From NCBI RefSeq assembly GCF_040869045.1, contig NC_090322.1:169274672-169338671 (forward strand): a DNA stretch of 64,000 nt. Direction: 5' to 3'. Shown here piece after piece: positions 33,246-44,374 of the stretch (the first letter of the stretch is position 1; each line of letters starts with the position of its first letter). Made by a program: the position numbers and the translations under genes. This DNA is from Eurosta solidaginis (Eukaryota > Arthropoda > Insecta > Diptera > Tephritidae). The notes below the pieces were generated by a model, which did no database searches, was not told where the DNA came from, and saw nothing but the letters and a program-made list of their open reading frames with translations.

Positions 33246-33385
33246 TCCATGTGGTAATATTAAATAGCTCCCGAAATGGTCGGGCTAGTACCCTAACGGT
33301 AAAGAACCATCATCATCGATAACACTACCCAAAACCATCGGGAGTGTCTATATCGCTACAACAACAACAAGAACAATGTAGAGGC
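33246..33385 (-). repeat. (GTT)n-headed dispersed repeat, inverted copy
   Basis: Reverse complement matches the beginning of 41937-42310: (GTT)n, 'gtagcgatatagacactccc', 'ttttgggtagtgttatcgatg' and 'aggg.tactagcccgaccat'. Confidence 0.75.
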
Positions 33386-33879
33386 ATCGCTCATCGGTCA
33401 TATTGTACAAAATTGATGTATGTTCCTTATCAACACTTCGTCTCCGTTTTTTTCGGCAAACCGTTGCTTCAGTAGACTGGAGCTGTGTCTGCCGTCGCTG
33501 AAGATGTGATTAATTAAGTTAAACGTTTCTTTATCAGGCAGAAACTTTTCTCAAGTTGGCTATGTTCATACACCTATTCTAGTTTATCATAGAAGGAATT
33601 TTTATCGGCGAGGTCTATCTCTCGATGTAAACGTTATGGTGAAGAACCTATTCTTGGTTGCGAAACCTCCTTTTTATTGTAAGAGATTTTAATGTGCCTT
33701 CTCGGAAACTCAGCGCACAAAAAAGCTGCATGTTTGTATGGTGTGCCTCTTGATCCAAAACAGACTTCCCCTTGCATGCACAGATTTACTTGAGCAAGTG
33801 TTACAAACTACAGTGAACCCGTGAGCTGAGTCTATTATAGTGTATTTCTGTTTTTATACTCGTAACTGCTATTGGTGAG
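33386..33879. other. no recognisable feature
   Basis: Probably eroded repeat sequence; nothing identifiable. Confidence 0.35.
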
Positions 33880-34440
33880 GTGTGTTCTAAACCATCGAAA
33901 AAAAATTATGAATCTGGTAAATTGGACTCATGTGCACGCGTCAGGACAAAGTCCAAAGGTCAGGTTAAGATTAACATACCGCTGCTTCCATAGTCAAAAA
34001 CCCATATAAATTGCTGCCTCGAGGTCTGATAATTCTTCCTAACACGAGTAAAGCTTTAGCACTCTCCCTCCAGAATCTCTGCCGCTTTTGCCATGACTAC
34101 AATGCGCGCCTGAAAGACATTGTAGTGTCATTGCAGTCTGTAGGATCTACTTATATCTGGATCGGCACAGTATGTCACAAACCCTACCAATTTCGTTTAT
34201 TTTGATCCATCGCTATATATGCGTGTATAGTATCTACTGACATTTCAGCACACTTTCGCCACCCCTCCACTTTCGAGTACCTTCATGATCACTTTCGGAG
34301 TCCAGGCACAATACTATGTAGCCGGTTCACCCTGGCCATATAATCTGCCTTCGAGCTTCCACGAGGCATAAAGCAATGTATTTACGTCTTAGTCTTTACA
34401 TCGAAACTTCCGTCGCACAATCAAGAGTTTGCAGCGTCTC
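33880..34440 (-). mobile_element. RNase H LINE fragment, strongly decayed
   Basis: The minus strand near 34050-34120 reads as a VFQARIVVMAKAAE-like RNase H segment, corresponding to the VFQAEVAAIMEA segment of the LINE at 3250. Frames are otherwise broken. Borders are approximate. Confidence 0.5.
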
Positions 34441-34740
34441 TAGCATTTATGTATGTAAACGAAGATGTAAAAATGCGATTCTAATACTTCAGCAAGATAA
34501 TGTACAAAGAAAGAAGTAGGCAACCGTTCGAACACAAGCAAAATTACGAAGGAAAAAACTCAATTAGGTAATCAAAGTAGCTATTTGTGTATAAACATAA
34601 TTTGAACAAGAGCTCTATTTTTAAGGCAAATGCACGTATATCTACTTAAGTATTGAATGCTACGGGCGAGTGAAAGAATTTTTCATAGAATTAACGTTTT
34701 CCATTAAGGTCCATCTTAATGTAGTTCTTACTTACTTAAG
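34441..34740. other. no recognisable feature
   Basis: AT-rich spacer. Confidence 0.4.
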
Positions 34741-34744
34741 TTTT

Positions 34745-35760
34745 TTTTTATTTTGGAGGTTTCTTGCAGCTGGCTAGCTCTGATTTACATCAACTCTCTG
34801 CGGTCGGATTCTGTTCCCAAGTCTTGGAAATTGGTCAAAGTTCCCTTCAAGTCAAAGGTGGCGAAAAGCTCTCACGCTTCTCCCAAAGACTTGAGACCAA
34901 TCAGCTTAGTCTCATTTATTTTACAAATGCTGGAACGCCTGATTGATTTTTACCTAAGGAGCGGGATTCTTAGAGCATGGTTTTTGACGTTTCAACACGT
35001 TTATTGCAAGGGCAGATCTATGGAAACAGCTCATCATTCAAGTGGTATAGGTGTCTCTCCAGAGCAAAGAAATTGTGCTAAATGCGTTTCTTGACATTTA
35101 AGAGGCCTTTATCCATTCGCTACCAGCGGTCTTCTCAACACTGCAAGTTGAATCCACTGTGGTAGAATTCAAACTGTTTAATGCAGAACTATAGCGGCGG
35201 AGTGGAGAGGAACGACGGGGCAGAAAAAAGGGCGCGCCACAAGGGGCTTCTTTTTCCCCTGCTTTGGGTCGTGGCGTTAAACGACCTGCTTGAAGGTCGC
35301 AAGGATAGGAGCTGCCAAGTGGTGGCATACGGCAATTATTGTCGGGTGTAAATTTCTGAATTCACTGAGGGACGTTTAACAGAGTTACCTGGGTGTCGTG
35401 ACCAGATGGCCCGAATCATGCAGATTAGCTTAGTATTCCAGCAGAACGGAGCTCGTTTTTTACAGGGAGGTACAAGATTATTGAATATAGACCATCCGAG
35501 GAATGTGAAGGGTTGCTTGACCACACTTTTAATGGCATCAAACTACGTTTTGATAAACATTTTCTGGGTTTCAGGGATGTCTCTGGCGACTCTCAGACTC
35601 GTATCTTAGCCCGGAATGCACTGAAGAACTGAACTACAACTGAAGACTTTAGTATTCCGCTTACTACTTGCTCTTTGTTGGTGGACAGCTGGACATTGCT
35701 GCGCTGACCGCAACTCTTACCGTGTGTAGAGGTCTTTTTGGCTCTTTGCGGACTCCAAGC
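34745..35760 (+). pseudogene. LINE reverse transcriptase domain fragment
   Basis: The frame from 34753 gives VPKSWKLVKVPFKSK, then SPKDLRPISLVSFILQMLER, then FQHVYCKGRSMETA, which are consecutive palm/finger blocks of LOA/Jockey-type LINE reverse transcriptases. After a stop near 35092 the next frames give a GAPQGA..FSPAL block near 35228-35260 and a degenerate (A/V)Y..D-type active site near 35325-35345. At least two stops or frame changes break it. 5' and 3' ends are approximate. It is oriented like 59050-60590 but covers an earlier part of ORF2. Confidence 0.75.
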
Positions 35761-36690
35761 GCTCAACTGAGCGACTAGGGTTTAACAAAAAATTCGAATG
35801 TTGTACGAAAATAAGGAGACAATTTTCAAAGGTTACACTGTGAACCACCAGTTTTAGAGGCATCTCTAGGAACTAAGTGTTCAACTGTTCTTTTCGGCCT
35901 TGTATGAATATAACTGCGACAAAAGTTGAAAGTTTGCAGCCGGAACCAATGAACCAATCACTCAATATATGCAGGAAAATATAGCAATCAATATAGATAA
36001 TTTAAGTCAGTTTTCAAAGATAGTTGAGGACCACTAAATTGGATTTTGAGAGTACGCTGGCCTACAGTAACTACTCTAACCCCGGTGTTGAAAGAGTTGG
36101 CAGTTCATGAAGGGTTGTATGCCAACTTACAAGGCTGTTGTTGTTGTGTTAACAGTCCTTTATGATCAATCCGCAAGTTGGTGTGTCAAAAGTCGTGGAG
36201 TGTTTTGTGCTTTCAAGTCACCAGTTTATCACCCAGCGTGTCAAGAGGCGTTTTCCTTATATAATTTCAGTCTTAATCACGTGACCACATTGTTATCTTC
36301 TGACTGCCACTCTCACTACCACTCCAAATCTCACTCCCACTCCACCGCCACTCATATATGGACCCTCTATAAAAAATGGTTGATACCTTGTTTAAATAAT
36401 TGCGGAAATAAACCGAATCACCTATTTTTCTCAAAATGTTTATTCCTAAACCATCCTTGTACCATGCCTAACGAACAAAACGAACTAAAATTATCGAAAT
36501 CAGTCGAGACGTTTTTGAGTTTTAGTAAGACTAACGAACAGCAATTCATTTTTATATATCTAAGTGCATACTATATAGATACGATTTGAAAGTTTAAAAT
36601 CGGATTTAAATGTTTCTCTTTCCGGTTGAGAATTAATGTCATTGATTTAAATTCAATTTCAAAAGAGAAATAATGTCAATTGACGTTAAT
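35761..36690. other. no recognisable gene
   Basis: A (GTT)n stub near 36130 and a (CCACT)n-type run near 36300-36350 are visible. The 160-aa frame at 36107-36589 spans that run and has no recognisable domain. Confidence 0.4.
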
Positions 36691-36695
36691 TCCAT

Positions 36696-36862
36696 GTCTA
36701 CAAATTGGCGAATTGGGATGCCTTCTCCGACGGTATCTGCGAGATAAATTAGTTTTCGCTTAGAAGTTTTCTAAAAATATTTTAATGCTGATTCTCCAAA
36801 AATTGAGCCCAGGACCATCAATATGGTAGGCGATCTAGCTACCTTCATACCATGGCAATCGA
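36696..36862 (-). mobile_element. tRNA-headed SINE, family 1, diverged copy
   Basis: On the minus strand: a 'ccatggtatgaaggtagctag' A-box region, 'gatcgcctaccat', 'ggtcctgggctcaat' (B box), then 'ttctaagcg', and 'gccaatttgtag' at the far end, in the same order as the other copies. Confidence 0.65.
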
Positions 36863-36884
36863 TTCCGATTCCTGAGAATTCAAG

Positions 36885-37085
36885 GCGTTAGGGAGTGCAA
36901 CACGTTCAAGGGATTGCCAGTGCGATTTATAGCTTCTCGAACGCAATTGTCTACCTCATCTACCCGGCCAATCCGTTTTATCTATCGGGCAAGGCTCTTG
37001 CGACCCTAAGTTCCACACGGACTAGATTACCTAGTAGGTTCAACATTCTCTTTTCCGGAGTGACCGATGTATCAATATCCGGCAA
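36885..37085 (-). repeat. (GTT)n-headed dispersed repeat, 3' part
   Basis: The reverse complement matches 42150-42300: 'ggctct(g/t)gcgacc..aagttcc', then 'gacaattg.gtt.gagaagct' and 'ttgccagtgcgat'. The GTT head is absent here. Confidence 0.65.
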
Positions 37086-37378
37086 GAAAAAGAAGATTTC
37101 GATTTCTACTTCTATGAACTAAATTCGAAAAATTCTATTCCATATTTGGTGTAGCTGAAGCTCTTATGAGTTGTACCAAACGCCCACATGATAACTGTGT
37201 TTACATTTTCTGCTGAATACCATATATATTTTATTGCCGCTTTTATTGAAACGTCACTTCTACAAAGGCTTCACAGCTCACCACGTGGCCTATAAATTTA
37301 TAAAACCAAACATTTAGTTTCTCTAACAACAACTTTTAGCAATAAAACTATCTGCAAAAAATGCTTCGGTGACACATT
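37086..37378. other. no recognisable feature
   Basis: AT-rich spacer before the DINE-like element. Confidence 0.4.
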
Positions 37379-38510
37379 TTTTTATACTCAGCGTGCTTTT
37401 CGCACAGATTATATTAACTTTGGTAATATAACGGTTGATCGTAAAGGCATAAACGAATCTAGATAAATATATACTTCCATATATCAAAATGCTCAGGATG
37501 AAGAAAGAAATTGATTTAACCATGTCAGTCCGTCCGTCTGTACGTCCGTCTGTCTATGCACACGATAACTTGAGTAAATATTGAGATATCTTATTGAAGT
37601 TTGGTATATGGGCTCCTTGACATTCATTCCATCGCTATTTGAAATGAACTTTGACAAACACAAACACCTGATTATGAAGTAAATCATATATCTAGAATTT
37701 TGAAACTTGATGTATAGACTGACATAGACTCTTGATAAAAATGTGAAATATAATTTTAAAATGGGCGTGACACCGTCCACTTGTGATAAAATGAATTTTA
37801 CAAATATTGTTAATCATAAATCAAAAACCGTTTTACCTATCATAACAAAATTCAATAGAGGCCTTTCCTAAAAAGAATGTTTCGAAGAAAAATTTACAAA
37901 ATCAGTTAAGGACCACGCCCACTTTATATAAAAGATTCTTATGAGAGTCGTGGGCGCTATATCTTTGCAAAATGCGCTTTATATAGTATTTCTTTTCCCA
38001 ACTGTGAAAAGGTAAAAATTTTAAATTTTGGAAATGGGCGTGGCACCGCATGACTAAGCAATTTTCTATGTTTCGGGAGACATAACTCGAAGAAATTTAA
38101 CGAATAATAATAAGATTGGATATTTTTCTTATAGCAGGAAATATTTCTAGTAAATATGGACGAGATCGGTTAAATACCACCCACTTTTATAAAAAAGATA
38201 TTTAAAAGGGTCTTAGACTAGAATAGTAAGCTATATCTTAGCGAAAAATAGTTTTGTAGCAATGATATTTCACTTACCAAATTTTATTGTAAGAGGAAAT
38301 TGGGAGACATTTATTTTAAAGGGCTGTGTCACGCCCCTCTTCCGATCAAGGATGACACAATATTTGTAGAGCCTCAAAAAAGTATATATCCCTCATAACA
38401 AAATTCGAAAAGATATTTATCTGATATGAACTGTACAACTGAAACTCACGCTGAATATATAATGCTCGGTTACACCCGAACATAGAGACCCTTACTTGTT
38501 TTATTTTACT
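37379..38510 (-). mobile_element. DINE-like element, subfamily B (no satellite array)
   Basis: Starts 'tatactcagcgtgcttttcgcac' near 37383, has a GTCCGTCC/GTCTGTC tract at 37528-37555, several CCACGCCC/GGGCGTGG boxes, two successive modules of about 265 bp (from ~37905 and ~38165) each with 'ccac.ttttatataaaagat' and 'agctatatctt', and ends 'ggttacacccgaac' plus 'ttacttgttttattt' near 38505. Related copies: 54966-56115 and 61566-62440. Non-coding. Confidence 0.75.
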
Positions 38511-38908
38511 TCTGTCGGATAATTGCTTTTCAAAGCCTGCAACAAAATTTTTTGGGGATATGGAAAAACAACAACCAAATTCATTGCTAACAAAATCGGT
38601 TAGCCTATCCATTGATATTTGTAACCAAACAACTACGTAGATGTCTACATATGAACATACAAGCTTTGTATACGCCGTAGTTTGACAATTCAATACTACA
38701 AGTATTTTGGAAACATTTCGGATTTAGTTAGTGGTGATATGTTTTAAAAGTGTGTAGTCTCAAATAAGTAAAGGTAGTTTCATGCGCCTCTAATGGCCTT
38801 AACGGTAGCTAGGCCCAAATGCTTCTTGGGTACATTCGACGCCATATTGAACCATGGCGGAACCAGGAACAGGTGACGACCGGAAATCTGCTGATTGGTA
38901 ATTTTTTC
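38511..38908. other. no recognisable feature
   Basis: No gene or repeat family identified. Confidence 0.4.
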
Positions 38909-38912
38909 ATAT

Positions 38913-39432
38913 TGTGGGGAATGTTCACATCACTGAGCTGTTAGTAACTAACCACGCAACAACAAAAACATGAAGCAGCCACTCTTATATGCGAGTCCAC
39001 ATTAAAGCTACCAACACTTATGTACAAGGCGACGAAGAGATATCTCTCACACACACATGTAGCCGAAGTAGTTACTCACCCATACACACGCATATGGCTA
39101 TAAACTACAAATATACACGTATATAGCTCGTAACCAAGCATGAGCTACACGAGTTCTAGAAGGTGAAACGTCTAGATTTTGGAGAAATATGCGGACGAGA
39201 CACAGAGAGTATAAAAGCAGCGCATGCAGAGTATTAACGAATAAGTTTGATGTAAACACGCTATTAGTTCCGAAGTGCAGTATCGTTTTGCAGTATAATT
39301 GTACTACTCCCAAAGTAGTATAATAAAGACCATTTTGCAACACAGAATATTGGAGTTATTTATTCGACAGTTCAGCGATTCGAACGTTAGCAGAAGGTTT
39401 CAAATAAGCGGAATTCCACAAAATTCGGTACA
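38913..39432 (+). mobile_element. solo LTR, 520 bp, with 4-bp TSD
   Basis: Starts TGTGGGGAATG and ends GGTACA, flanked by ATAT at 38909-38912 and 39433-39436. A TATA box (TATAAA 39210-39215), a TACTAC-TCCCAAA-GTAGTA hairpin near 39303-39321 and AATAAA at 39322-39327 lie in U3-R-U5 order. It resembles the LTRs at 11730 and 53250, and more distantly the complete element at 20425. Recombination between two LTRs would leave exactly this structure. Confidence 0.85.
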
Positions 39433-39637
39433 ATATTATTTGACACTTTAGCTTCGTATGTGCGCAGTACGATTTTGACATTAGTCAATCGATTTACAAA
39501 AATAAAGTAGATTACATTTTTTTATGTTTGTATGTATGTCACCGTGCTGCCATATTGTATGGTTCCGCCATGTTTTGAAAGAACGCAAATAAGTTAATGA
39601 TAGTTTAACCCTGCCAGATTGACAACTTACGGGGAAC
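39433..39637. other. spacer between solo LTR and MITE
   Basis: Contains a 'tttgtatgtatgtcaccgtgctg' phrase that recurs just after the MITE near 40186. Confidence 0.5.
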
Positions 39638-40136
39638 TAAAACCTTTTCATATAGATTTCTTTTAAAGCAATCTTATGCATTTCTGTAACATCGCCACAA
39701 TCACGCAAGATGTTGCGTTTGTAAATATGAAGGAACTTCAGACTTGGCAATTGAAGTTTATTTAGCCTTGCGAATCATTGCTATATATACAAGAAATATA
39801 CTTTCTAACATATTTTGTGTCCTACAGTATTCTTTTGTGTCTAATAGATGAATGTTAAATTGCAGTTTTTAACAGTGAAATATGTTAGAAAAGTTAGTGG
39901 GAAAAATAATTTCACTTGCAAAGTGTGAAAGCACCCTTAACCAAAGCAAATGTCAAGTTCTCCTTCTTATGCTTTGGTTACAATAAAAGTTGAAAGTTGA
40001 CTACTTTTTCATGTCAGATGGTGTCAGTGTTACTTAATCTGCCGTTCTCCATAAAAATACGTCCAATGTACTTGTAATGCATAAGATTGAGTTAAAAGCA
40101 TCTATATGAAAAACTGTTTATGTGACGGGGCTTTTA
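39638..40136. mobile_element. MITE (AAAGCCCCGTCR family), copy 1
   Basis: Inverted ends of about 60 bp: TTTTCATATAGAT...TCTTATGCATT near 39645-39685 and its reverse complement near 40077-40115, with 'gacggggctttt' at the right end. The internal 400 bp align collinearly with the copy at 54310-54804, including 'taacatcgccacaatca', 'ataatttcacttgcaaagtg' and 'cttatgctttg'. The left terminus is eroded. No coding sequence. Confidence 0.8.
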
Positions 40137-40394
40137 GTTAAAGTTGACTGAGTTTAATTTGTACTGAAAACCCAGGCTTTGTTTGTATGTATGTATGTCA
40201 CCTTGCTGTCACCTGGATATTTTATATATGCAGAATGGTATGTACATTTCATTTGCTCGTTCACAATAGGGCTTTTTTTTGTGGACTGTTCTTAAGCAAT
40301 TTCATTTCAAACCGCTTAGCCAACTTAACTAGCTTGTATGAGTTTTAAGCGGGGATTACCTTTATTGCTTTAAATGTATGAAAACATTTATTTG
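40137..40394. other. no recognisable feature
   Basis: Spacer; only the flank repeat near 40186 is notable. Confidence 0.4.
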
Positions 40395-40620
40395 AAGCAA
40401 TTTTTAATTTTATAATTTATTTAATTATTTGGGAAAATTTTAAACAACGTGACATCAGGACGGACAAGGCGACAGCTGTTTCGATTATACGCTGTAAAGC
40501 TTTTCAAAGCCTTTTCTCCCGGGGGTGGGATTTGAACCCAAACTCCTACGATGGTTGAAGTGTTACAAACGCATTCAGCCACGTCATGCCTTAGTTGTTG
40601 TAAACCATATCCCAATTGCC
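40395..40620 (-). mobile_element. tRNA-derived SINE, family 3
   Basis: Minus strand: TGGCTGAATGCGTTTG (A box) near 40565-40580 and GGGTTCAAATCCC (B box) near 40527-40539, spaced about as in tRNA-Ser/Leu, followed by a body and AT-rich 3' end near 40400. The B box matches the consensus well. Confidence 0.65.
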
Positions 40621-40769
40621 TTCTTTGCATATTTTTCTTTAGTCACAGTCCATACCTCGTATGGCATCATGTGGTAAAGCTATGCGTTGGTATACACTCG
40701 AGTATAAACTCCAATTAAATTTGACAAGAGTTATACCCTGCTACTTCGACCGCTTAAGCTGGTTAGGTC

Positions 40770-41520
40770 ACATAGACTGATTGTGTCCATAGTGTTACCA
40801 GACTTTTTTTGACAACCAAACGGAAGAACCCCAATTAGGTGTCAGGACATAAGTTATAGAATAACTCCGCCCTCGTGGAAATACTAGCAATTTTCTAGGA
40901 CTCAGCTTAATTGCTGCCTCGAAATCTGGCAACTCTGCCGCCTCTCATAGCTGGAGTCTTGACCTGGCGAACGCAGTACACGAACGCAGAACGTGCTCAA
41001 CCGTTTCTTCCTGCAGCTCACACTTCCTAAACTTGCTGTTACTGCCGAGGCCTAACTTGTAGGCATGTGACGCCAGGAGGCAGTGTCGAGTCAGTATGAC
41101 CATCGTGAGCCTTAAGTGTTTTCTCTTCAGAGATATGAGCCACTTTGTGAGTCTATTATCGTAGACTTTGCACATGACCTTAGAAATTGTGCAGCCCCGC
41201 GCTTTTGTTCACGCCTTTCATGCTTGGTGGATCATATGCATTTCTTGTCTCCTTTTGATTTCTCCCAAGCAGATTGGGACGTCTATCGTCGATTCAGTGA
41301 GTGTTGCGCCCTCATTTGGCAACTCATCCGCCTTTTCGTTATCTTCTATCCCTTTATGCCTTGGAACCCAATAAAGATGTATGGTCCGGCCTAAGCGAAG
41401 TTTTTTCAATGCTTCCTTGCATTCCAGAACACTTCTTGATGAAGTACTGTATCGCACTGAAAACTCCGGCCAATAAAAAATATCTGATATTTGAGGTACA
41501 GATGCACCTACTAAATTGAA
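40770..41520 (-). mobile_element. RNase H LINE 3' end, same family as 59050-60590
   Basis: Minus-strand protein fragments: an YWVPRHKGIEDNEKADEL RNase H segment near 41310-41365, a KWLISLKRKHLRLTMVILTR..C segment near 41050-41140, and the cysteine tail CELQEETVEHVLRSCTAFAR near 40960-41025. DNA phrases match 60230-60580 in reverse (for example the 'gcctaacttgtaggcatgtga' region against 'tcacatgcttataagttaggc'). The 3' UTR end lies near 40775. Stops and frameshifts are present. Confidence 0.8.
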
Positions 41521-41936
41521 AATCGTTTCCAAAGACATACATACTTGTGCATGTGCATGTGTTTACATCACAAATAAATTTGCACTTTTAAGGTGTAAAC
41601 GTATTCATGCCTGAAGGCGTGGTGTGAATATGTGCAAACAGTTATAATAAAAGCAAATATTGCTCATTTAAATATACATATATCTTTAGCTTAATGTGAA
41701 AATGTGCTAAATCACTTTTTTTGAAAAATTTTATTTTAATGCAGTTTTAAAAATGAATTCAAAATACATCAATCACGAAAAAAAATATTTTCATTTTTCA
41801 TTTTTACGTGCTGTGGGCAATGATGTGTAAATGTGCTAAGTCAACCTGTCAATAATATCAATCTGAATTACTAGTCATTTCTTTGTGCGCGCATTTTATT
41901 TATTTATTTAATTCATTCAGTCTAAAAGTACATGCG

Positions 41937-42310
41937 TTGTTGTTGTTGTATTAGCTATAAAGAAACTCCCCGAAGGCTTTGGGGAGTGTCACCGATGTTG
42001 ATGGTCCTTTGCCGGATATAGATCCGGTGCGTTCCGGTAACAAAGCACTATTAAGGTACTAACCCGACCATCTGGGGAACGATTTATATGACCACATTAA
42101 ACTTTCTAGACCATCCCGCCATCCCCACCCCCTAGTTCCATGAGGAACTTGGGCTCGCCAGAGCCTCGGCTGTCAATGAAACAGGATTCGCCACGGTTAG
42201 GTGATGTTGACAATTGGGTTGGAGAAGCTATATCTATATTGCGCTGGCAAACCCTTGAGAGGGTTGCGAACACAACCCCTTGAAATTGGATTCATCCAAT
42301 TGAGACATGC
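41937..42310 (+). repeat. (GTT)n-headed dispersed repeat, longest copy
   Basis: Begins (GTT)4, then a CCCCGAAGGCTTTGGGG hairpin near 41969-41985, 'tgatggtcctttgccggat', a 'gatccggtgcgttccgg' segment, 'actaacccgaccatct' and 'gacaattgggttggagaagc'. Other pieces at 33246-33385 and 36885-37085. No ORF is recognised and the mode of movement is unknown. Confidence 0.75.
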
Positions 42311-42379
42311 CTTTGGTGTTTGATAAATGCTTTGCGCTGACCATAATCTACTTCAATTCTTACATGCCGATAACTACAT

Positions 42380-43170
42380 GCTTTCTTAAAGACTAGTTAA
42401 AAATAGAAAACAATTCAACTTTAACTTATATAAGCTGTTATTAAAATTAATAACACTACTGAATCGATTTGCCAGATGTATAGTCCTAGTTATAGGTTCA
42501 TTCATAGCATAATTCGTTTTATGAGTTATTTCGATAAATAATCTATTATGCCGATGTTCACGCAGTGGAGTATATGGAATGAACAAATTAGATAAATCAG
42601 AGCAATTCGTGCTTAAGTTTATTACATTATAGGCAAGCATGAGTGAGATAAAAGTTCTTCTGTCATGCAAAGCTTGAAGACCAAACAATTTGTGCCTGCT
42701 GGTATATGATGGAAGGCCGTCTGGCCAGTGAAGCATACGTAAAGCAATTTTGTAAACATTTTTTTAACCTTCTCAATTTTATAGGAGTTAGATTCATAGA
42801 AAGGATTCCATATTATTGAGCAATATTCAATACCACTTCTGACCAAGGATATATAAAGTGCCTTCAACGTCATAGGGTCCTTAAAGTCACTGGTGTTACG
42901 TCTACTGAACCCAACCATTGCAACAAATTTTGAAACAATGAAGTCAATGTGACTAGAAAAAGAGAGTTTGGGGTCAAAAATTACACCCAAGTCCCTACTC
43001 TCTTGACAACGATTAATAGATTTATCATTTAGTTTGTAGATAAAGTATATGGCAGTTGTCTTTTTGGAATAAGACCCAACACAGCATTTGGTTGAGTTTA
43101 AAAATAAATTATTGTCTGCGCACCATCCGGCAAAAGAGTCCAGATCAAAACCGTTAGAAATAGTTTGACA
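42380..43170 (-). pseudogene. Jockey/CR1-type LINE reverse transcriptase C-terminus
   Basis: Minus strand from 43150: DLDSFAGWCADNNLFLNSTK, then DLGVIFDPKLSFSSHIDFIV near 42940-42990, TLKALYISLVRSGIEYCSII near 42810-42870, then, after a frameshift near 42730, LPSYTSRHKLFGLQALHDRR near 42650-42715. This is the thumb region and C-terminus of Jockey/CR1-like reverse transcriptases, which lack an RNase H domain, so it is a different clade from the other LINEs in the window. Truncated at 5' and frameshifted. The ADD active site is not covered. Confidence 0.85.
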
Positions 43171-43508
43171 AATAAATAGTATATTTTGTGAAATATATAG
43201 TTTTAGTGTTATCTTTCAATCATTAAAGGGGAGGAGTGATGCGGAAACATATTGAGTAAAAAGTGCTAAGTCGGGAGAAAAAATTTGTTTTGAGTGCGGA
43301 AATTGTGCTAAGTCATAAAATAGCTGCTGGGTTAGCATACATGATTTTTATTTATCTTTATCAAAGCTTCTACACTCAAAAGTATTGCAACTAAGGTATC
43401 CTCATTCACAGTTTTGAAAAAAATGGTTATTTCAAAAATTATTCATTTTTTTTTCGTTTCCTGTAAAATTCGTAAAAAGTGACTTAGCACATTTTCACAT
43501 TAAGCTAA

Positions 43509-44374
43509 CGATATGCTTTCCATAAATGTATGCTTGTACATATATTTGTATATTTAAGCGCATTAAGTCAATACCTTAAATATTAAGGGAAATACTGAGG
43601 ATTATTATTTCTTCAAAAAATGTGTCTTGATGACATTTCAATTGTATTTTTATTTCTTTTTAATGCTTATAGTAGCTTACGGGGTTTCAAATGAAATTGC
43701 TATTAATGATAGGAAACATGCGGTTTGCTGTTCAAATTGGAAATATTTAAGCTTTCAGCTTGGATGAGTGAAACTTATTTACACAATTTGTATGCAAATT
43801 TATATTTTGCCAGCAGGGATTTGCAACATTCAGAAAATAATATAACTTTTATTTGGAGATGCCATGCCCATTTTTCGAAATTTGTATATTAAACCTAGAA
43901 AAAATTACCACGATAAGCGGTGGAAGCAGGTCTAAGATAACTCAACGAAAGAGATTTTGCAGTGAGTAACCCTCTATACCGCAATGGACTCGAGGAAGAG
44001 AAGGTCACAGGAGCGGAAAAGAATCCAACGATTGGCGTAAGATAACAGGCTTAGTTAAAGAGACGAGAAGGGGATGTGAGAAGGCGCAGGCCAAGAGCAG
44101 CAAGTTGGGATAATCATAGTGCTTTCAACTCACACTTTTAACATTGTCTAAATGTGCTACAAAATGGCAATTACCCCATTTTGCAGACCTTTAGCACGCA
44201 TTCTTAACTAGTTCAGTCGTAGTACCAAGACTGATAAATGCAGTCGTAGGCCCTTGATTAATTAACTTAAATGCAGCTCAGACTTCAGCGCTGCTGGTAC
44301 AAGTTTGGCTACCAACTGTCGCGCTCTGCATCCGATTTGTACCAATATTTAGCGACTTTATTTTATAAGATTTA
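43509..44374. other. no recognisable gene
   Basis: Near 44351-44374 lies 'agcgactttattttataagattta', which recurs at 45908-45931 and resembles Helitron 5' ends read in reverse. Nothing else is identified. Confidence 0.4.

Larger units (their letters stand above)
41686..43508. mobile_element. ~1.8-kb TIR element with GTGCTAAGTCA subterminal repeats
   Basis: Inverted termini of about 35 bp: TTAGCTTAATGTGAAAATG then TGCTAAATCACTTTTT at 41686-41720, and the reverse complement ending at 43508 with one mismatch. The core GTGCTAARTC recurs inside: 41704, 41833, 43263 and 43305 (plus) and within 43480-43492 (minus). Nested inside are a (GTT)n repeat (41937-42310) and a LINE fragment (42380-43170). 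Without these, 0.6-0.7 kb of AT-rich sequence remains, so it is non-autonomous. No target duplication was identified; superfamily unknown. Confidence 0.75.

Noticed and set aside
36107..36589. 160-codon frame
   Set aside because: It spans a (CCACT)n run and has no recognisable segment or conserved motif.
40700..40790. LSWLGHID-like phrase suggesting an RTE fragment
   Set aside because: Only eight residues before a stop, adjacent to another LINE; not enough to call.
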